Of a stretch of DNA of 33,207 bases, positions 30,806-33,207 are shown piece by piece. The notes under the pieces are model-generated. The model searched no databases. It worked only from the letters and a program-made list of their open reading frames with translations, and had not been told where the DNA came from. Source of the stretch: Hyphomicrobiales bacterium (GTDB taxonomy: Bacteria > Pseudomonadota > Alphaproteobacteria > Rhizobiales > NORP267); NCBI GenBank assembly GCA_030688605.1, contig JAUYJB010000133.1, positions 1 through 33,207 on the forward strand. Reading direction: 5' to 3'. Positions within the stretch are counted from its first letter, which is position 1. Each line of letters opens with the position of its first letter. Position numbers and translations under genes: made by a program.

Positions 30806-31453
30806 GTGTGCATCCCTCCGTTTGGTGAAACCGGAAATGTCCCAGCGCGCGCCTTGGAGCGGGCGTGGAAGATGCGGGAAATTGCGCAATGCCGGTCAAC
30901 GATCGGAACAAGCCGAATGACCGGCGGATCGTCAGACCCGCTTGAGGCTTGCTTCCGACTGGCCCCGATGAGCTGGGACTTGGGGTCTTGCATTTTAAAA
31001 AGCGCCTGACGCTCTTGAGACTTTGGCCCGGGAGCGCAGACAGAATGTCGCGACCGAGTTTGGTTCAGCGCTTGGTCAAGGGGAAAAGATCACCCTTCTT
31101 GATCTCATTTGGGGGTTCTTTATCCCCTTTCCGGTCGTCGCCACCATGGCTGCTGGGGCTCATTCGCGGCCGCGCAGGCGGCCGCATTACCGGCATATTT
31201 CCCTCCTCCCGCAAGGGTTGTCTGGTATACCATCGACCTCAGCCTGCGGGCAAGCGCATTCTTCCCCCGCCCCGCCCCTCAAAAAGTCGGCACGGCGGAT
31301 AGCTGCCGCCTAAGACCATGTACGGACGGCGGTCTTCATTCATGACAACCGGCGAATGTGGGGCAGAATGCGACAATATGCGCAGCCGATGTTCGTGTTT
31401 TCTTCCGGATACAACTTGCGCGCGCTACTCCCAAAGGGGTAATGAAGTCGCCC
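30806..31453. other. 648-bp intergenic region upstream of oxidoreductase operon
   Basis: No gene is seen. It must contain the promoter of the oxidoreductase operon on the minus strand. A GntR-type operator candidate lies at 31223-31232. The rest shows nothing recognisable. Confidence 0.4.
31223..31232. promoter_or_regulatory. GntR/FadR-type operator candidate
   Basis: TGGTATACCA, a perfect palindrome matching the typical half-sites of FadR-subfamily GntR regulators that often control organic-acid operons. It lies about 420 bp upstream of the oxidoreductase operon. No such regulator is encoded in the window. Confidence 0.4.
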
Positions 31454-31849
31454 TCACTCGATCCCGTTCGCTCTCTGTACCGCCCGCACGAAGGCGATGA
31501 TCCTGCCGATCTCCTGTTCCGTGATGCCTTCGACCGGCGGCATCGGCCCGAAGCGCCAATGGTGCGCGCGCGAGCCGCCGAGGGCGGCGGAATAGAAAGA
31601 CGCATCGCCGTGATGGCCGGGCGCGTAGATCGAGTCGATGAGCGGCGGCCCGGCCTGGCTGCCGGCGCCGGCGGGCCCGTGGCATTCGTCGCAATAGCGG
31701 GCAAACAGGCGCGCGCCTGCCGCCGCCTCGCCGGAGAGCGCCGGAACGGTCACGTCGAGCAGCGGCACGGGGTCCTCCGGCATGAGGCTCCATGCCCCGA
31801 TGGCGATCAGCCCCGCCACTGCGGCCGCAACGAGAATGCGCCGCCTCAC
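31454..31849 (-). CDS. Class I cytochrome c
   Basis: A 131-aa mono-heme cytochrome c. An N-terminal hydrophobic signal or anchor (residues 4-22), then the heme-binding CDECH (about residues 53-57) preceded by GARLFARYC, and a distal Met in FGPMPPVEG. The GTG start shares GTGA with the cueR stop, so it is co-transcribed with the copper regulator. This suggests a periplasmic electron carrier linked to copper handling. Residues after EQEIGRIIAFVRAVQ form the usual C-terminal helix. Confidence 0.9.
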   Translation of the reverse strand: MRRRILVAAAVAGLIAIGAWSLMPEDPVPLLDVTVPALSGEAAAGARLFARYCDECHGPAGAGSQAGPPLIDSIYAPGHHGDASFYSAALGGSRAHHWRFGPMPPVEGITEQEIGRIIAFVRAVQRANGIE

Positions 31850-32238
31850 CCGCTTTCACCCGACAGATTGTCGAGGATCGGGCAATCGGGCCGCGCGTCG
31901 CCGTGGCAGGCGGCGACCAGCGCGCCGAGTGTCGCGCGCAGCGATCTCAGCTCTTCGATCTTGCGGTCGATGTCGGTGATGCGGCCTTCCGCCAGCGCCC
32001 GCACGTCGGCGCTGGCCCGGTTGCGGTCGTCATAGAGCGCCAGCAGGCTGCGGCACTCCTCGATGGAAAAGCCGAGGCCGCGCGCCCGCTGCAGGAAGCG
32101 CAGCGTATGCAGGTCGCGGGCCGAATAGTCCCGGTAATTGTTCGCCCGCCGCTGCGGCCGCACCAGGCCGATATCGTCGTAATAGCGGATGGTCTTGGCC
32201 GGCAGGCCGGAGCGGTCCGATGCCGCGGAGATGTTCAT
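31846..32238 (-). CDS. cueR: CueR-type Cu(I)-responsive MerR regulator
   Basis: A 130-aa MerR-family activator. It has an N-terminal winged helix (MNISAASDRSGLPAKTIRYY), a dimerisation helix, and the metal loop C-H-G-D-A-R-P-D-C (two Cys with seven residues between, as in CueR) followed by P-I-L. CueR binds Cu(I), Ag(I) or Au(I) and switches on copper-resistance promoters with 19-bp spacers. The operon's own promoter (32276-32306) has exactly this layout, so it is probably autoregulated. Confidence 0.92.
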   Translation of the reverse strand: MNISAASDRSGLPAKTIRYYDDIGLVRPQRRANNYRDYSARDLHTLRFLQRARGLGFSIEECRSLLALYDDRNRASADVRALAEGRITDIDRKIEELRSLRATLGALVAACHGDARPDCPILDNLSGESG

Positions 32239-32275
32239 GACGGATCATTCCTTGTGCAAGGCTGCCTCGGGGATC

Positions 32276-32306
32276 TCATTGAGCCTTCCTAAGACTGGAA
32301 GGTCAA
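32276..32306 (-). promoter_or_regulatory. CueR-type promoter of cueR-cytochrome c
   Basis: On the minus strand the -35 box TTGACC (32306-32301) and -10 box CAATGA (32281-32276) are 19 bp apart. The dyad CCTTCC-N7-GGAAGG (32284-32302) lies in the spacer. This is the arrangement recognised and untwisted by MerR/CueR proteins. Confidence 0.75.
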
Positions 32307-32424
32307 CACGAAATCCGAACGGCTTGGCCGCCCCGACTGCACGACATCGCCAACGGGAAACGGCCCGACCGGACGATAGCCGGGCCGGGCCGCCTGCTTC
32401 GACGCTGGCTGGCAGGTCAGCGAT

Positions 32425-33207
32425 TCAGCGGATCGCGGCTTGTTTTGTCACGTGAACCATCGCCGGCAGGCCGCCGAAATAGGCGACGATGCCGCGCTCG
32501 TCGACCATGTGGCGAAGGCCGTCCTTGATCTCGTCCGGGTAGCCCGACAGATCGTCGGCCGCGCCCGGATGCTGCACATTGCCGGTGATATAGGCGCGGC
32601 CATTGACATTGTCATAGACGGAAAGGCCGGTGTTCTCGCCGCCGGCGGGCGCCGAGTAGATGCGGGCGAGCGCCTTGGTGTCGACATTGTAGGCCCACAC
32701 GAAGTTGTTGAGGTGGTTGCCCGAATCCTCGCCGATGAACAGTGTCCGCATGGCCTCCGAATAGTTTGCGTTGTCGGCGTTGGCGACCATGTCGGTGACG
32801 CATTTGTCGTAGCTGCCGGCCGCGCCCGCGGGCTGCCTTGCGCCGTGGATGAGGGCCACCATATCGGCGGCGACCCAGTCGCTGGCGATCGGATGGCCAT
32901 CGCGGTCGTTTTGGCCGCCGGTCATGCTGCTTTCATAGACGATGCCGCAGTTCAGGTCCTTGGCGTCGCCAGCAAGCCGGATGTCGTCCTGCGGACGGTC
33001 CTGGTTCTCGCCCTCGACCATGCCCTTTCGCGCGTAGCTGATGACCGTGTAGAGCTTTTTGTCGGCGGCGTTGTGGGCCTGTCCTTCCATCTTGGTGAAC
33101 TCGGTGGTGGCGCCGAGATAGGCGGCGTAGCGACGGGTCTCGAGGAAGGCCGCGGCCTTCTCCATGCCGGGTTTCAGCCGGTAATAGCTGAGCCCCTTGC
33201 CGCCGCC
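32425..33207 (-). CDS. PhoX/DUF839-family phosphatase, C-terminal part
   Basis: At least 260 aa; the 5' end lies beyond the window. The visible part (from GGGKGLSYYRLKPGMEKAAAF to the stop at 32425) matches the C-terminal half of the PhoX-like DUF839 proteins: EFTKMEGQAHN, KLYTVISYARKGM, NCGIVYESSM, MRTLFIGEDSGNHLNNFVWAYNVDTKALARI and NVQHPG. Family members are calcium/iron-dependent, twin-arginine exported alkaline phosphatases, though many are uncharacterised. The Glu residues in EGQAHN and GEDSGNH are probable metal ligands. Confidence 0.85.
   Translation of the reverse strand, partial: GGGKGLSYYRLKPGMEKAAAFLETRRYAAYLGATTEFTKMEGQAHNAADKKLYTVISYARKGMVEGENQDRPQDDIRLAGDAKDLNCGIVYESSMTGGQNDRDGHPIASDWVAADMVALIHGARQPAGAAGSYDKCVTDMVANADNANYSEAMRTLFIGEDSGNHLNNFVWAYNVDTKALARIYSAPAGGENTGLSVYDNVNGRAYITGNVQHPGAADDLSGYPDEIKDGLRHMVDERGIVAYFGGLPAMVHVTKQAAIR

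Overview
The window looks like a piece of an alphaproteobacterial (Hyphomicrobiales-type) chromosome carrying an integrated, plasmid-like mobile element. The chromosomal right part is GC-rich. It has a CinA-like/sfsA/map/radC cluster of the kind seen in Rhizobiales, a tripartite tricarboxylate transporter operon, a CueR switch and a PhoX-type protein, plus a palindromic intergenic repeat of the style common in that order. No species can be named from the sequence alone.

Positions 1 to about 19,460 form the mobile element; its left end lies outside the window. Its right edge is an integrase gene (18141-19331) next to the 5' half of a host tRNA-Leu(UAA) gene that is cut exactly in the anticodon loop (19454-19492). 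On the other side of the integrase the element carries its own complete tRNA-Leu(UAA) gene (17755-18090). That gene is split by a 248-nt group I intron between U34 and A35, the same point at which the host copy is broken. A simple reading is that the element destroys the host tRNA, supplies a replacement, and the intron hides the replacement from the element's own integrase.

The element backbone also holds a plasmid-like replication region with iterons, a DnaA box and a possible antisense RNA (16056-17631), a HigBA module, a restriction-modification operon (ribbon-helix-helix protein, C5-cytosine methylase, PD-(D/E)XK-like nuclease, Vsr), a ParDE-resolvase operon, and two secreted-protein units that share 5' and 3' DNA. 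The last gene, ardC, is interrupted.

A second element (10-6636) sits inside ardC. It encodes three overlapping tyrosine recombinases (a recombinase trio related in layout to RIT and Tn554-type elements) plus a methyltransferase. It has 14-bp terminal inverted repeats and is flanked by a 6-bp direct repeat, GGCGAC. Removing it restores the conserved ArdC reading frame. Joining its ends would create a well-spaced promoter pointing at the trio.

Right of the tRNA junction lie gpt, a CinA-type domain protein, sfsA, map, radC, then tctC-tctB-(273-bp MITE)-tctA. Convergent to these is a three-gene thiamine-dependent 2-oxoacid:ferredoxin oxidoreductase whose alpha subunit has YPIRP in place of YPITP, which points to oxalate oxidoreductase. 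The end holds a cueR-cytochrome c pair with a classic 19-bp-spacer promoter, and the 3' part of a PhoX/DUF839 gene cut by the window edge.
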